In this document: positions 25,172 through 34,772 of the stretch, one piece after another
Layout of the letters: every line of letters begins with the position of its first letter
Numbering within the stretch: position 1 is the first letter of the stretch
From: Psychrobacter sp. TAE2020
GTDB lineage: Bacteria > Pseudomonadota > Gammaproteobacteria > Pseudomonadales > Moraxellaceae
Assembly (NCBI RefSeq): GCF_018919485.1
Contig: NZ_JAHLMU010000001.1
Span: forward strand, 348,655 to 412,654
Reading direction: 5' to 3'
Length of the DNA: 64,000 bases
The notes under the pieces: generated by a model
Database searches by the model: none
What the model saw: the letters and a program-made list of their open reading frames with translations, nothing else
What the model was told of the DNA's origin: nothing
Translations under genes and position numbers: made by a program

Positions 25172-25831
25172 ATGCGCGTGTTATTGGTCGAAGATGATTT
25201 AATGATTGGTGAAAGCTTGAGTGAGGCTTTGCAGGATGAAGCCTATACCGTCGATTGGGTAAAAGATGGTCGCCAAGCTATCCTGACTTTAAAGATTCAG
25301 CCCTACGACATTATCTTGTTAGATTTAGGGTTGCCTGAAATCGATGGCATAGGGGTATTGACTGTTATTCGTGATGCTAAGATCGATACCCCAGTGCTCA
25401 TTGTCACGGCCCGCGATGAACTAAAAGACCGGATCGCTGGACTTGATTTAGGGGCAGATGACTATGTGGTTAAGCCCTTTGAGCTGGGAGAGGTTTTTGC
25501 GCGGATGCGAGTACTTATTCGCCGTGCGCAAGGCAAAGCAGACAATCAGCTTAGCGTTGCTAACCTTAGCCTCGATACCGCCCACAAACGTGTTGTTATG
25601 GATGCCAGCCCCGTTGACTTGACCGCTAAGGAATATATGCTGCTTACCACTTTTATGCTAGCACCCGAAAAAGTAATGTCCAAAACTGAGCTTGAAGACT
25701 CGCTATATGGCTGGGGCGGTGAAGTGGAAAGCAATGCTATAGAATTCTTGATTCATAGCTTAAGAAAAAAGCTTGGGCAAAATAGAATAAAAAACGTACG
25801 AGGCTTAGGCTGGTATATTAGTAATATTTAA
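25172..25831 (+). CDS. OmpR/PhoB-family response regulator (module 2)
   Basis: 219 residues: receiver with D8-D9, phospho-acceptor D51, T79 and K101, then a winged-helix domain (about 125-218) ending in H-S-L-R-K-K-L and R-G-L-G-W-Y-I. It is close to the module 1 regulator in type. A strong AAGGAGGTGTT site precedes the ATG. The kinase gene follows after 58 bases. It is likely to bind the conserved box before the PepSY genes. Confidence 0.92.
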   Translation: MRVLLVEDDLMIGESLSEALQDEAYTVDWVKDGRQAILTLKIQPYDIILLDLGLPEIDGIGVLTVIRDAKIDTPVLIVTARDELKDRIAGLDLGADDYVVKPFELGEVFARMRVLIRRAQGKADNQLSVANLSLDTAHKRVVMDASPVDLTAKEYMLLTTFMLAPEKVMSKTELEDSLYGWGGEVESNAIEFLIHSLRKKLGQNRIKNVRGLGWYISNI

Positions 25832-25889
25832 AACGGCCTTCACTGTTTTTATGGTCAATTTTTTATAGTCAATAGAGAAGATTGTCAAC

Positions 25890-27545
25890 ATGACGCTGAT
25901 TCAAAAGCCCTTCAAATCTATGCAGTTTCAGCTGATCTTTTGGCCGGTGCTGTCCTTATTGCTACTAGCCATAGTCGCTGGTGGCTATGGCTTTTGGTAC
26001 AGCTATAATGAAATCAACGACTTTCAAGATGATAATTTAAAAAATACCTCAGCGTTATTGCAGCAGTCACTCAGCATCAATGCTTTACAGAGTAATAATA
26101 GTTCAGATAATAGTGATTTGGTGAAAAACAATATTCACTTTGATACCGATGATGATGACGGTGCCATTACCGTTGATATTATAATGCTAAATATGAAGTC
26201 CCCTAATCCTGTAAAGGATTATCAAAATAAAGACAATAAAAAGGACAAGCAGGATCAAGATTATTCAGCACCTATACCTAATGCGTTATTAACTGACATC
26301 CCATCAGGAATAAGCGATCAAAAAATAGATGGTCATAGTTGGCGAACTTATAGAGATGATGTCTATATTAAATCCTTTAGTGCTGATGAAAAAGTCGCCC
26401 TTATCCTACGTCAGCAGACGGATCTACAAGATGATTTAGCCAAGGCCAGCGCCCTGCAATCTTTTTTACCTCTTATTATTGGCATGGCACTTTTGCTACT
26501 TTTACTGCCTTTTATCATGTGGCGAATGATGAAGCCTGTACGCCAATTACACTATGAAATAAGGCAGCGCAACGAGAACGACTTAAACCCATTAAGAATT
26601 GAACACCTACCTACTGAGTTATTACCTTTAGCAGAGTCGTTAAATAGGCTACTAGCTCTAGTAAAAGTCAGTATTGAGCGCCAGCAGCGCTTTATCGCTG
26701 ATGCAGCACACGAACTACGCTCACCACTGACCGCAATATCGTTACAGCTACAACGACTACAGCGCCATGCTCAAGATCCGCTTATGACGGTAGGCTTAGA
26801 AAAGCTAGCTGGTAGACTTAGCCGTAATCAAAAGCTGGTGGAACAGCTGTTAACCTTAGCACGGGCAGGTAATATCACTAATCATACTGAGCATACGCTA
26901 GTCTCCGTCAAGGCTACTATCGAACAAGTCATTAGCTTGCTGATACCGATTATCGATAGCAAAAATATAGAGTTAACAGTGCAATTATTGACTGACTTCT
27001 CAGAGGACGCAGAAGCCACTATAGATGAAACGTCATTATTAATACTGATTAAGAACCTTATCCAAAATGCTATTATCTACAGCCCAGAAAACAGCCAAGT
27101 AGCTATTCAACTCTGTCGCTTTGGCCCCATAGCAAAACAGCTAACTAGTGATGATGTCGCTTTATTAGATAGCCTTGGTACTCATGTCATAGGCCTTATA
27201 AAGCCCGAACGTTTACCTCACCAACTTGCCGACAGATTAGTATTACAGATTATGGATTCAGGCGCAGGTATTGATCCTGATGATTACAGCAATGCTTTTG
27301 AGCCTTTTGTACGACTCAGTCAATTGTCTAAAGCAGTAGAAGCAAGCTCTGAAAAACTTGCCACCAACACACGCTCTGACAGTGCCAGCAACCAGAACAA
27401 TGCCATAAACGGCAGCGGATTAGGACTATCTATCGTTAAGTCTATTTGTGAGCAAGCAGGTATTGATCTGTTCATGAGTACCTCTATCTTGACTGATGCA
27501 AGAACAGGCAGAAATAGTGGGCTATGTGTAAGCTTAGTCTTCTAG
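25890..27545 (+). CDS. Sensor histidine kinase (module 2)
   Basis: 551 residues. Transmembrane helix 1 spans about 15-36, the periplasmic domain 40-188, helix 2 about 190-212, then HAMP. HisKA carries H274 in D-A-A-H-E-L-R-S-P-L, and the ATPase domain has N-box L-I-K-N-L-I-Q-N-A, G1 D-S-G-A-G-I and G2 G-S-G-L-G-L-S-I-V. The periplasmic part holds a short Asp run (86-90) and a Lys/Asp stretch (110-125) but lacks the histidine cluster of the module 1 kinase, so the two should sense different signals. Between G1 and G2 there is a Ser/Asn-rich insert. Confidence 0.92.
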   Translation: MTLIQKPFKSMQFQLIFWPVLSLLLLAIVAGGYGFWYSYNEINDFQDDNLKNTSALLQQSLSINALQSNNSSDNSDLVKNNIHFDTDDDDGAITVDIIMLNMKSPNPVKDYQNKDNKKDKQDQDYSAPIPNALLTDIPSGISDQKIDGHSWRTYRDDVYIKSFSADEKVALILRQQTDLQDDLAKASALQSFLPLIIGMALLLLLLPFIMWRMMKPVRQLHYEIRQRNENDLNPLRIEHLPTELLPLAESLNRLLALVKVSIERQQRFIADAAHELRSPLTAISLQLQRLQRHAQDPLMTVGLEKLAGRLSRNQKLVEQLLTLARAGNITNHTEHTLVSVKATIEQVISLLIPIIDSKNIELTVQLLTDFSEDAEATIDETSLLILIKNLIQNAIIYSPENSQVAIQLCRFGPIAKQLTSDDVALLDSLGTHVIGLIKPERLPHQLADRLVLQIMDSGAGIDPDDYSNAFEPFVRLSQLSKAVEASSEKLATNTRSDSASNQNNAINGSGLGLSIVKSICEQAGIDLFMSTSILTDARTGRNSGLCVSLVF

Positions 27546-27719
27546 AGCAAGCCTCAAAGCTTTTGCAACGGTTTAAACCTTTATACTCGTTAAGATCCTA
27601 GATATTGATATTTTTCAGCAGCTACCTTGACACTTTCTTAACAGCTATCTTGATAATTTAGTAACTGCAAAACAGGCAATATGCCATTAAATTTGCTTAT
27701 CAAGAGAGTGAATCCATAG

Positions 27720-28520
27720 ATGACCCCCACCTTAAAATCTGAATACTCAACGATTGCTACCAATAACGATCCAATGAGCGATGCTTTATCAAAAGTTCCA
27801 GCAGTGACTTTGATTTTTTGGCTAATAAAAGTGGCAGCAACGACTCTTGGTGAGACCGCAGGTGACGCTCTGTCAATGTCGATGAATCTAGGATATATCG
27901 TCAGTACCGCTATATTCGCTGTCATATTCGCCATCGCAGTCGCCAGCCAAATCAAAGCCAACTCGTTTAATAAATGGTTATATTGGGCAACGATTATTGC
28001 CACAACCACTTTAGGCACCACAATAGCAGACTATGTCACCAGATCACTGGGTATCGGTTACGCTGGCGGCTCAGCATTGCTTATAGTTTTGCTCGCAATT
28101 TGCTTATTCGCTTGGCAAAGGACTATGGGCAGTATTGCTGTTGATAGCGTTAGCAAGCCTAAAGCTGAAGTGTTTTATTGGACTACTATTATGTTTTCGC
28201 AGACTCTTGGTACGGCACTAGGTGACTGGGTTGCGGACTCTAAGGGTATGGGTTATACCACTAGCGCCATTATTTTTGGCACTTTATTAACCCTTATTGC
28301 TATAGCGCATTTTACTACTAAGATCTCTAAGACTTTGCTATTTTGGAGCGCGTTTATCCTTACTCGACCCTTAGGTGCAGTATTAGGAGACTTTTTGGAT
28401 AAGCCTATAGATCATGGTGGCCTTGCTTTAAGTCGCTTTGGGGCGTCGGCGGCACTATTGGTTTTTATTATTGCTTGCCTATTAGTGTTTAAACAAAGAG
28501 CCAGTACTAAAGCTCACTGA
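27720..28520 (+). CDS. DUF347/COG4705 membrane protein with four internal repeats
   Basis: 266 residues with about eight hydrophobic helices arranged as four repeats. Each repeat carries a version of one motif: T-T-L-G-E-T-A-G-D (about residue 40), T-T-L-G-T-T-I-A-D (95), Q-T-L-G-T-A-L-G-D (160) and R-P-L-G-A-V-L-G-D (219). These are the signature of DUF347 repeats. The conserved Thr, Gly and Asp inside membrane segments suggest a cation path, possibly metal export, but the function is unassigned. It follows the module 2 kinase by 174 bases on the same strand and is the likely effector of that module. Confidence 0.8.
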   Translation: MTPTLKSEYSTIATNNDPMSDALSKVPAVTLIFWLIKVAATTLGETAGDALSMSMNLGYIVSTAIFAVIFAIAVASQIKANSFNKWLYWATIIATTTLGTTIADYVTRSLGIGYAGGSALLIVLLAICLFAWQRTMGSIAVDSVSKPKAEVFYWTTIMFSQTLGTALGDWVADSKGMGYTTSAIIFGTLLTLIAIAHFTTKISKTLLFWSAFILTRPLGAVLGDFLDKPIDHGGLALSRFGASAALLVFIIACLLVFKQRASTKAH

Positions 28521-28556
28521 TGGCTTCAAATTCATGTCACTTAACTACAAAAACCG

Positions 28557-29486
28557 TTAACTATGATGCTTATCGATGCTGGGCGTGCTTGTTTTATACT
28601 TTCTCATCGCTAACAAATACACAGGATGAGCGATGGAAGCCAAAAATATTATGGAACCGCCAACCAATTGAGTGGCGGTCATCGTTTCATGATTAAGATA
28701 ACCAAAAACACTAGCAAAAATAACATCTAAATTATAAATTAAAGAGGCGCGCACATTACCAATTCTATTTTGGAATTTTATTTGTAAAACAGTAGTTATT
28801 ACTGTGGCAATCACTCCCATATACAGAATGGATAACCAAACCTGCATCGGTAAGTTATTTGGTATTCCTAAGCTCAACGGATAATAGGATAGAAAAAAAA
28901 CACAAAATAGTGACTGGAAAAATATAAAGCGTAAGCCATCACCGACCTTAGCACTAGGTTCTGAGGAGTCTTTAAAAAAGGACAAATAACCTATTAACAG
29001 TATGGATAAAGCAATAGCCAAAGAGGACAAGCCTGCCCACCAATAGCCTATATTGAATTGTTGAAACTTAGGGTTCAAAATAATAATAGCGCCTACTACC
29101 CCCAAAGAAATAGAAAATACGTCAATCTTTTCAGGTTTTTTCTTGTATAACACTGAGGTAAATATGATGAGAATGATGGCATTAGTAGAGATTATAAAAG
29201 CAGTTGCAGAGGAAGGTAAAAACCTTAAAGCGTTACTTTGACCTACGAACTGTAGCGCTATCAGAAGACCAAAAGCCAAGCTCGCAAGTATTAGCTTCTT
29301 ATCTACTTTCAATAAGTACTTTATGGCAAAAGGGGTGATAAATAACAGCGCAATGAATGATCTAAAAAAAGCATAAATCCCAGCATCTACTTGGCTTACT
29401 GCATTATAAGTTATCGGAAATCCTAAACCCCATATCACTGGAATCAAAAAGATGAGGTAATAACTTTTTCTATTCATACTAGTCAT
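28557..29486 (-). CDS. EamA/DMT-superfamily transporter
   Basis: 309 residues with ten hydrophobic helices in two five-helix EamA halves (about 8-140 and 150-295). The first half starts with the typical I-P-V-I-W-G-L-G-F-P-I-T-Y and contains R-x-x-I-A. Such carriers export amino acids, nucleotides or other metabolites; the substrate cannot be read from sequence. AGGG precedes the ATG at 29486. It has its own promoter. It is convergent with the DUF347 gene (37-base gap) and co-directional with the large catabolic cluster, but separated from it by a hairpin. Confidence 0.88.
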   Translation of the reverse strand: MTSMNRKSYYLIFLIPVIWGLGFPITYNAVSQVDAGIYAFFRSFIALLFITPFAIKYLLKVDKKLILASLAFGLLIALQFVGQSNALRFLPSSATAFIISTNAIILIIFTSVLYKKKPEKIDVFSISLGVVGAIIILNPKFQQFNIGYWWAGLSSLAIALSILLIGYLSFFKDSSEPSAKVGDGLRFIFFQSLFCVFFLSYYPLSLGIPNNLPMQVWLSILYMGVIATVITTVLQIKFQNRIGNVRASLIYNLDVIFASVFGYLNHETMTATQLVGGSIIFLASIAHPVYLLAMRKYKTSTPSIDKHHS

Positions 29487-29629
29487 GTTAACCCTGTATT
29501 CCTATAAAAAATCTATCCCCGTCTGAATGAGCCTATTGCTTTATCGATAAAATCATAAATAGAGATCGGCGACAGTCGCAATGGCTAATAAATACTTACG
29601 CAACTTTATGAGTATTTAGATTATCGAAT

Positions 29630-29674
29630 AAACAGCCAGCCACCTTATAGCTCATATAAAGTGGCTGGCTGTTT
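29630..29674 (-). terminator. Long stem-loop closing the catabolic cluster
   Basis: Perfect 14-bp stem (AAACAGCCAGCCAC with its complement) around a 17-base loop. It lies 160 bases past the aldehyde dehydrogenase stop and before the EamA gene. The T run on the minus strand is short (TTTATT), so it may act as a terminator or as a barrier to mRNA decay. Confidence 0.6.
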
Positions 29675-29697
29675 ATTGAATGGCTACAGTTGCCGCA

Positions 29698-29785
29698 GCA
29701 ACTACAGCAACTACAGCAACTACAGCAACTACAGCAACTACAGCAACTACAGCAACTACAGCAACTACAGCAACTACAGCAACTA
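29698..29785. repeat. 9-bp tandem repeat, nine perfect copies
   Basis: GCAACTACA is repeated nine times without change (29698-29778), with a partial tenth copy. It lies between the hairpin at 29630 and the aldehyde dehydrogenase stop codon. An open frame of Ala-Thr-Thr runs through it, but without a ribosome site it is probably not a gene. Confidence 0.95.
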
Positions 29786-29834
29786 ACAGGGTAAAGCTAT
29801 TAACAGTGAGCGCTATAGGCCTACTAATAAGCTA

Positions 29835-31367
29835 TTATTTAGCGAATAGTACATGCTTGCTTTTTTGATAAGCCGCTAGTCCATCCTCGCCAAGCTCACG
29901 ACCAATACCACTTTGCTTAAAGCCACCCCATCCTGCTTCTGGCAGTACAATCTGTTGCTCGTTAATCCAAAAATGACCCGCATTGATTTGCAGAGCCATC
30001 TCTAAGGCGCTTGATTGATCAGCGCTAACAATAGTTGCCGCCAAAGCAAACTTACTATCATTGGCTAAACGTAACGCCTCTGCATCATCTCTAAAGGTAG
30101 TGCTAACTAGTACTGGCCCAAATATTTCCTCAGTCCATAAGCGACTGGTTTTTGGCACTTTGGTATAAATCGTTGGACTGACAAAATAGCCTGCTCTATT
30201 CAATACTTGGCCACCGGTAAGACAAGCAAGATTTTCTTCAGTAGCGATCTGTAAGTAGTTATGTACTTGCTTGAGCTGTTGCTGGCTAACTAACGGGCCC
30301 ATTTGCGTAGTAGCTGCAAAACCCTCACCAATATTGATATTCTGGGTATGAGTTTTTAATTTTTGGTATAAGGACTCAGCTATGTCGCAGTGTACCAATA
30401 GCCTTGAGGTGGCCGAACATATTTGTCCAGCATTAGTAAATATACCGCCAACGATAAGCTCACAAGCCAAGTCTAAATCGGCATCAGCGCGTACCACGAT
30501 AGCCGATTTACCGCCAAGCTCAAGACTGATATCTTTTATGCCTTTTGCTGCTTGGGTCATGACCTTTTCACCAATTGCATTACTACCAGTGAAAGATATT
30601 TTATCGATCAACGTATGGCTAGTCATCGCCGCCCCTACTTCAGCCGCGCCCGGCAAGATATTGACTACCCCTTTTGGTAGGCCGATAGACGACAATATAT
30701 TGCCTAACATCAATTCTGGTAGCAGAGTGACCTCAGAAGGCTTCAATAGGACTGTGCAGCCTGCTGCTAAGGCTGGCGCTAACTTCCAAGCGCTAGTCAC
30801 CATAGGGAAATTCCAAGGCACAATAAGCGCACAGACCCCAATAGGTGCATAAGTTTTTAGTAGGCGCACGCTGGATTCAGTGGTTGAGACTTCAGTCCAA
30901 GTCTCTTGCTTAGCAATGAGGTTGGCGTAATAGCGATAGCTAGCAATAGCATCACTAGCATCTATTTTTGCCTCTTCAACAGGCTTGCCATTGTTCAAAA
31001 CTGATAGGGCCACTACCTTGTCGAATCGCTCCTCCAGTGCATCTGCAATAGCATGCAAATAACGGGCACGTTCGCTTACTGTGGTTTGTGACCAACTAGC
31101 CAAGGCAGCAGTAGCGGCCGTAACAGCAGCCTCTACATGAGCTGTAGTAGATAATCGTGTCTTAGCAATGACTTGCCCTACACTTGGATCGTATAGGCAA
31201 TGCACATTGTCACTATTACTGTTACTGTCACTTTCATCGGATAATGGCGCTACCGTCACCCACTCGCCATCTATGTAAGCGGCATTTAATACTAGCTCAT
31301 TTTTGAGGGTATTAAATGCCGCTTCTCTGCTTATAGCGGATATAGAGCTATCTGTAGTCATATTCAT
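29835..31367 (-). CDS. NAD(P)-dependent aldehyde dehydrogenase (probable 4-guanidinobutyraldehyde dehydrogenase)
   Basis: 510 residues of the ALDH superfamily with all key residues: P-W-N-F-P (184-188, N186), K209 in L-L-K-P-S-E, G-S loop (T260-G261-S262), E283 in L-E-L-G-G-K, and nucleophile C317 in G-Q-I-C-S. It has a short polar insert near residues 43-54. It oxidises an aldehyde to an acid with NAD(P). As the last gene of a run that includes a 2-ketoarginine decarboxylase and guanidinobutyrase, it fits the step 4-guanidinobutanal to 4-guanidinobutyrate, the KauB role in Pseudomonas. Substrate assignment is by context. There is a 115-base gap from the YjiH-like gene. Confidence 0.85.
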   Translation of the reverse strand: MNMTTDSSISAISREAAFNTLKNELVLNAAYIDGEWVTVAPLSDESDSNSNSDNVHCLYDPSVGQVIAKTRLSTTAHVEAAVTAATAALASWSQTTVSERARYLHAIADALEERFDKVVALSVLNNGKPVEEAKIDASDAIASYRYYANLIAKQETWTEVSTTESSVRLLKTYAPIGVCALIVPWNFPMVTSAWKLAPALAAGCTVLLKPSEVTLLPELMLGNILSSIGLPKGVVNILPGAAEVGAAMTSHTLIDKISFTGSNAIGEKVMTQAAKGIKDISLELGGKSAIVVRADADLDLACELIVGGIFTNAGQICSATSRLLVHCDIAESLYQKLKTHTQNINIGEGFAATTQMGPLVSQQQLKQVHNYLQIATEENLACLTGGQVLNRAGYFVSPTIYTKVPKTSRLWTEEIFGPVLVSTTFRDDAEALRLANDSKFALAATIVSADQSSALEMALQINAGHFWINEQQIVLPEAGWGGFKQSGIGRELGEDGLAAYQKSKHVLFAK

Positions 31368-31482
31368 AATTGGATATTACCTATAATGATGTTATTAGAA
31401 TCAGCAGCTATACTAGTAGCCGATTTGATTTTAGTAGTTGTGCGATCAAATCGGCTGGCGTAAAGGCTATAGTTCAGTGCGA

Positions 31483-32889
31483 TTAATACAGTAGATGAGC
31501 TACTGAGGTAATAACCACTAAGCTAATAATAGTACGAAGAATAAAGATAATAAAAAGCTCTAGAATATTGAGCTTAATATTCGATTTCAAGATTAGAGCG
31601 CCAACCTCAGACATATAAATAATCTGAGTAATAGAAGCCGCACCCACGATAAACCGTGTCATCTCACTCTCGATACTTTTACCAACCAATGCAGGCAGGT
31701 ACATATCCGCGAAGCCCATAATCATAGCAGGAGCGGCCTCTGCGGCTTCTGGAATCATTAGTAACTCAAGCACGGGTACTAAAGGTGTTGCTAACCAATC
31801 GAACACTGGCGTATATTCAGCCAAACCGAGGCCAATAGTCCCGATAGCAAAGATAACCGGAATAAGTCCAAAGTAGATATCAAACAAGTTTTTTAGACTG
31901 TTTTTGAATACGCTAGCTAAGCTTGGCATAGAGTGTGCGCGGGTTACTGCTCGATTCAGCGCCCATTGATACATACTGTATTGAGCTGGGATTTCTTCAT
32001 CGAGCAAGCTTTTACCAGAATGATAGGTATCTGGCTTAAGTGATAAAGGCGGTATGCGCGGCATAATGATAGCTGCTATAAAGCCAGTCAATGCTACAGT
32101 CAAATAAAAGTAAACGAAATTATTGTCGACGCCGATAGTTTTAGCAACCACGTAGGTAAAGGCGATAGAGGTTACTGAAAAGGTAGTAGCAATAATAGCG
32201 GCTTCGCGCAGACTATAAAAGCTTTTGTCATACTCTTGCATAGTGACGAGCAGACCAATAGAGGCTGCCCCAAACCAAGAAGACATAGCATCTACTGCCG
32301 AGCGTCCAGGTAATTTAAACAGCTTAACAAATACCTTGCTGGCTAGAGTTCCCAAAAATTCCATTAAACCAAAATCAGTCAAAAACGGCAGTGATAAAAT
32401 CGCAAAGAAGAATAACGGAATTAGAATCGGAACCAAATCCTCAAAAATAACCCCACCAGTATTACGATTGATAAGAAACTCAGGACCTATCTGTAAAAAA
32501 ATCATCCAAGCAAATGAGGTTCCTAAAAGACGTGCTGCCAGCCAAAACCAATCGACATCGAACATCCCTTTTATTAGAGAACCCTCAGGTAAATTAGGCC
32601 GCAAGACTTTCATTACCAAGGCCCCTACAGATGATATCGACACTATGGCTAATACCACATAAACAACTGCAGTCCCTAAAATCCCTTGTAGAGTATCAGT
32701 TAGAACCCCTAATAAAATAGTGATCTTGCCATCCCACTGAAACGGAATAATAAATAACGCAATACCTAAGGCTGAGAATAATATAAACTTCCAAAAAGCT
32801 CCTTGCCACTGCTTACCTTGTGGTGTTTCTGGATCGACAGCACTATTCCCTAACACTGGCTGCTGCGACTTATTAACATGATTTGTCAT
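31483..32889 (-). CDS. YjiH-like nucleoside-recognition (Gate) membrane protein
   Basis: 468 residues with about ten hydrophobic helices and the Gate/nucleoside-recognition architecture of YjiH proteins. Recognisable stretches include L-P-F-L-T-D-F-G-L-M-E-F-L-G, P-G-R-S-A-V-D-A-M-S-S-W-F-G, and M-G-F-A-D-M-Y-L-P-A-L-V-G. Members are presumed transporters of unknown substrate. AGGAGG lies just before ATG 32889. The start overlaps the end of the Dld-like gene by 17 bases, so they are coupled. In this cluster it may import or export an organic ion such as argininate or guanidinobutyrate; this is inference. Confidence 0.78.
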   Translation of the reverse strand: MTNHVNKSQQPVLGNSAVDPETPQGKQWQGAFWKFILFSALGIALFIIPFQWDGKITILLGVLTDTLQGILGTAVVYVVLAIVSISSVGALVMKVLRPNLPEGSLIKGMFDVDWFWLAARLLGTSFAWMIFLQIGPEFLINRNTGGVIFEDLVPILIPLFFFAILSLPFLTDFGLMEFLGTLASKVFVKLFKLPGRSAVDAMSSWFGAASIGLLVTMQEYDKSFYSLREAAIIATTFSVTSIAFTYVVAKTIGVDNNFVYFYLTVALTGFIAAIIMPRIPPLSLKPDTYHSGKSLLDEEIPAQYSMYQWALNRAVTRAHSMPSLASVFKNSLKNLFDIYFGLIPVIFAIGTIGLGLAEYTPVFDWLATPLVPVLELLMIPEAAEAAPAMIMGFADMYLPALVGKSIESEMTRFIVGAASITQIIYMSEVGALILKSNIKLNILELFIIFILRTIISLVVITSVAHLLY

Positions 32890-34675
32890 CTACTTCCTCC
32901 TTGATAGGCGATGACCGCCAATTTTTCCCTTTAGCTGTTTGACCAATTCCTGGATTGAGCGAATTAGTCGGATCCAAATCTTTATAAAAAAAGCTTAAGG
33001 CAGACTTAGCATGATAAACATGACCTACGTTATGTTCAGCGGGGTATTCAATATGGCGCTGATCATAAAAATCTAGTAGGGCTTGCTTAAACTCTTTTGC
33101 ATCCACATCAGGCTGTAACAGATAATCTTGATGCATCACATGACAAAAGAAGTGACCGAGATAAAAGCACTGTTTTACTTGACCTTGTAAATTTTTAGGC
33201 AGCACTTCATCCCAGTCTAAGGCGTTTCTAGGTAGCGCAATGTCTGTTGATAGCAATTGGCCAAAGTCACTTTGATGTAAATGATAATAACGAAACATAG
33301 CGGCTGTTGCGGCGCTGCGAAATATCAATAACGCTTGCCCCTCTTTAGATGTGCAGACATACAACTGGCCTTGATATTGCTGGATATGCGCCTGCAAAAA
33401 GCTTTGAGCTGCTTCGATATGTTCATCGGCTACTTTAATGATTAAATGATAATTATAGGCTAGTGATTGGCGCGAGAGCGACTTAGGAAGGGCGGCAGGC
33501 ATAAATACTGAGACTAGCTGTAGCAGGCGATCTGGCAGAGTCTTTGGCAAGTGCCACTTTTCTAAGTAATAGCCTACTTGCGCTTGCAAACGATATAAAG
33601 CACCTATCTTGCTAGCAGGTAATTGACTCATACTCAGGCAAGTATCACGACCGTAACGCAAAGTGATGGCGTTATAGTCTTTATGCATATATTCAGCAAA
33701 TACTGGCAAACGCAGCTCACTTTTTAACCAAGCTTGTCGCAACGCAGTTAGGCTCTCAGCGCTGTCAGTAGATATATAGAAGGTTTGCTCTTGAGTAGTT
33801 TTAGGAAATGTCGCTACCCTGACTGCAAACACAATTAACTTGCCAGCGGAGCCAGCAGCTTCGAATAGACCTTTAGGATCATTATTATATCTTGCTGGAG
33901 TCGCAGCATCACAATCGCGTACCACAGTTTGATAATGCTGATTAGCACTAGCTCTATTGCTTATTGAACGATCCGTTATCACCGTATCAGTTGATAGAGA
34001 ATCTATCGACGAAGCATCGACTTTTTCATCAAAGCGACTAGGCTGCTCAAACTGGCCAAACTGTAGGTTATTTAGTATCTGCTCTGGATCGTCACCAAGC
34101 TCTATCCCTAAATGATTGATAAGCTCAAACTGACCTGAGGCATTGCGTCTAGCATACAGCGCCATCTCAGTATAAGCTGGACCACGCTGAACTAGCATGC
34201 CACCTGAGCTATTACAAATACCGCCGATAATAGAAGCTCCGACACAGCTAGAGCCCAGCACAGAATGCGGCTCACGGCCTAGCGGGGCTAAGATAGTCTC
34301 TAACTGTTGTAAGGTTGCCGCTGGTAGTGCAATAGCTTCTGTAGCATTATTCAGTAGATGAATACCTTTTAAAGACTGCATAGAAATCACTACTACTGGC
34401 CGATCATAGTCACCAAATGGAGTAGAACCCCCAGTCAGTCCAGTGTTCGCCGCTTGGGCAATAATAATAACGTCTGCTGCGGCACAACTATTGATAACGC
34501 GCCACAGCATCACTAAAGATTGCGGAATGATAACCGCCAATAGAGGCGGTGTAGACTCATTCACCATACCTTTAGCATAGGCTTGCTGCTGGCTAGGTTT
34601 TGTGAGCACATTTTTGTGCCCAACAATATCAGCGAGGTCTATTAATAAGCGAGACGAGTTATTAGCTTGGGACAC
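32873..34675 (-). CDS. Dld-like FAD-dependent 2-hydroxyacid dehydrogenase
   Basis: 600 residues, similar in length and layout to E. coli membrane-bound D-lactate dehydrogenase Dld (571). The PCMH-type FAD domain spans about 20-270 with A-N-T-G-L-T-G-G-S (76-84), G-S-S-C-V-G-A-S-I-I-G-G (141-152) and S-S-G-G (156-159). The cap domain shows the Dld features F-A-E-Y-M-H-K-D-Y and P-A-E-H-N-V-G-H. A polar insert is present near 205-240. It starts at GTG 34675 with AAGGA about 12 bases upstream, so translation may be weak. It oxidises a D-2-hydroxy acid and reduces quinone. Sitting between aruI-like and yjiH-like genes, its substrate may be 2-hydroxy-5-guanidinovalerate rather than lactate; this is inference. 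Confidence 0.82.
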   Translation of the reverse strand: MSQANNSSRLLIDLADIVGHKNVLTKPSQQQAYAKGMVNESTPPLLAVIIPQSLVMLWRVINSCAAADVIIIAQAANTGLTGGSTPFGDYDRPVVVISMQSLKGIHLLNNATEAIALPAATLQQLETILAPLGREPHSVLGSSCVGASIIGGICNSSGGMLVQRGPAYTEMALYARRNASGQFELINHLGIELGDDPEQILNNLQFGQFEQPSRFDEKVDASSIDSLSTDTVITDRSISNRASANQHYQTVVRDCDAATPARYNNDPKGLFEAAGSAGKLIVFAVRVATFPKTTQEQTFYISTDSAESLTALRQAWLKSELRLPVFAEYMHKDYNAITLRYGRDTCLSMSQLPASKIGALYRLQAQVGYYLEKWHLPKTLPDRLLQLVSVFMPAALPKSLSRQSLAYNYHLIIKVADEHIEAAQSFLQAHIQQYQGQLYVCTSKEGQALLIFRSAATAAMFRYYHLHQSDFGQLLSTDIALPRNALDWDEVLPKNLQGQVKQCFYLGHFFCHVMHQDYLLQPDVDAKEFKQALLDFYDQRHIEYPAEHNVGHVYHAKSALSFFYKDLDPTNSLNPGIGQTAKGKNWRSSPIKEEVDDKSC

Positions 34676-34772
34676 TATAGACGCTCTTCCTTGATCGACT
34701 AGGGTTCAATATAACTGGCACAACTCGCATAACCAGCGTGGTAAGAATAGCCAGCACAACTAATACCGATAA

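Noticed and set aside
29680..29868. 62-codon Ala-Thr-Thr frame
   Set aside because: It only translates the 9-bp repeat and then overlaps the end of the aldehyde dehydrogenase on the other strand; no ribosome site.
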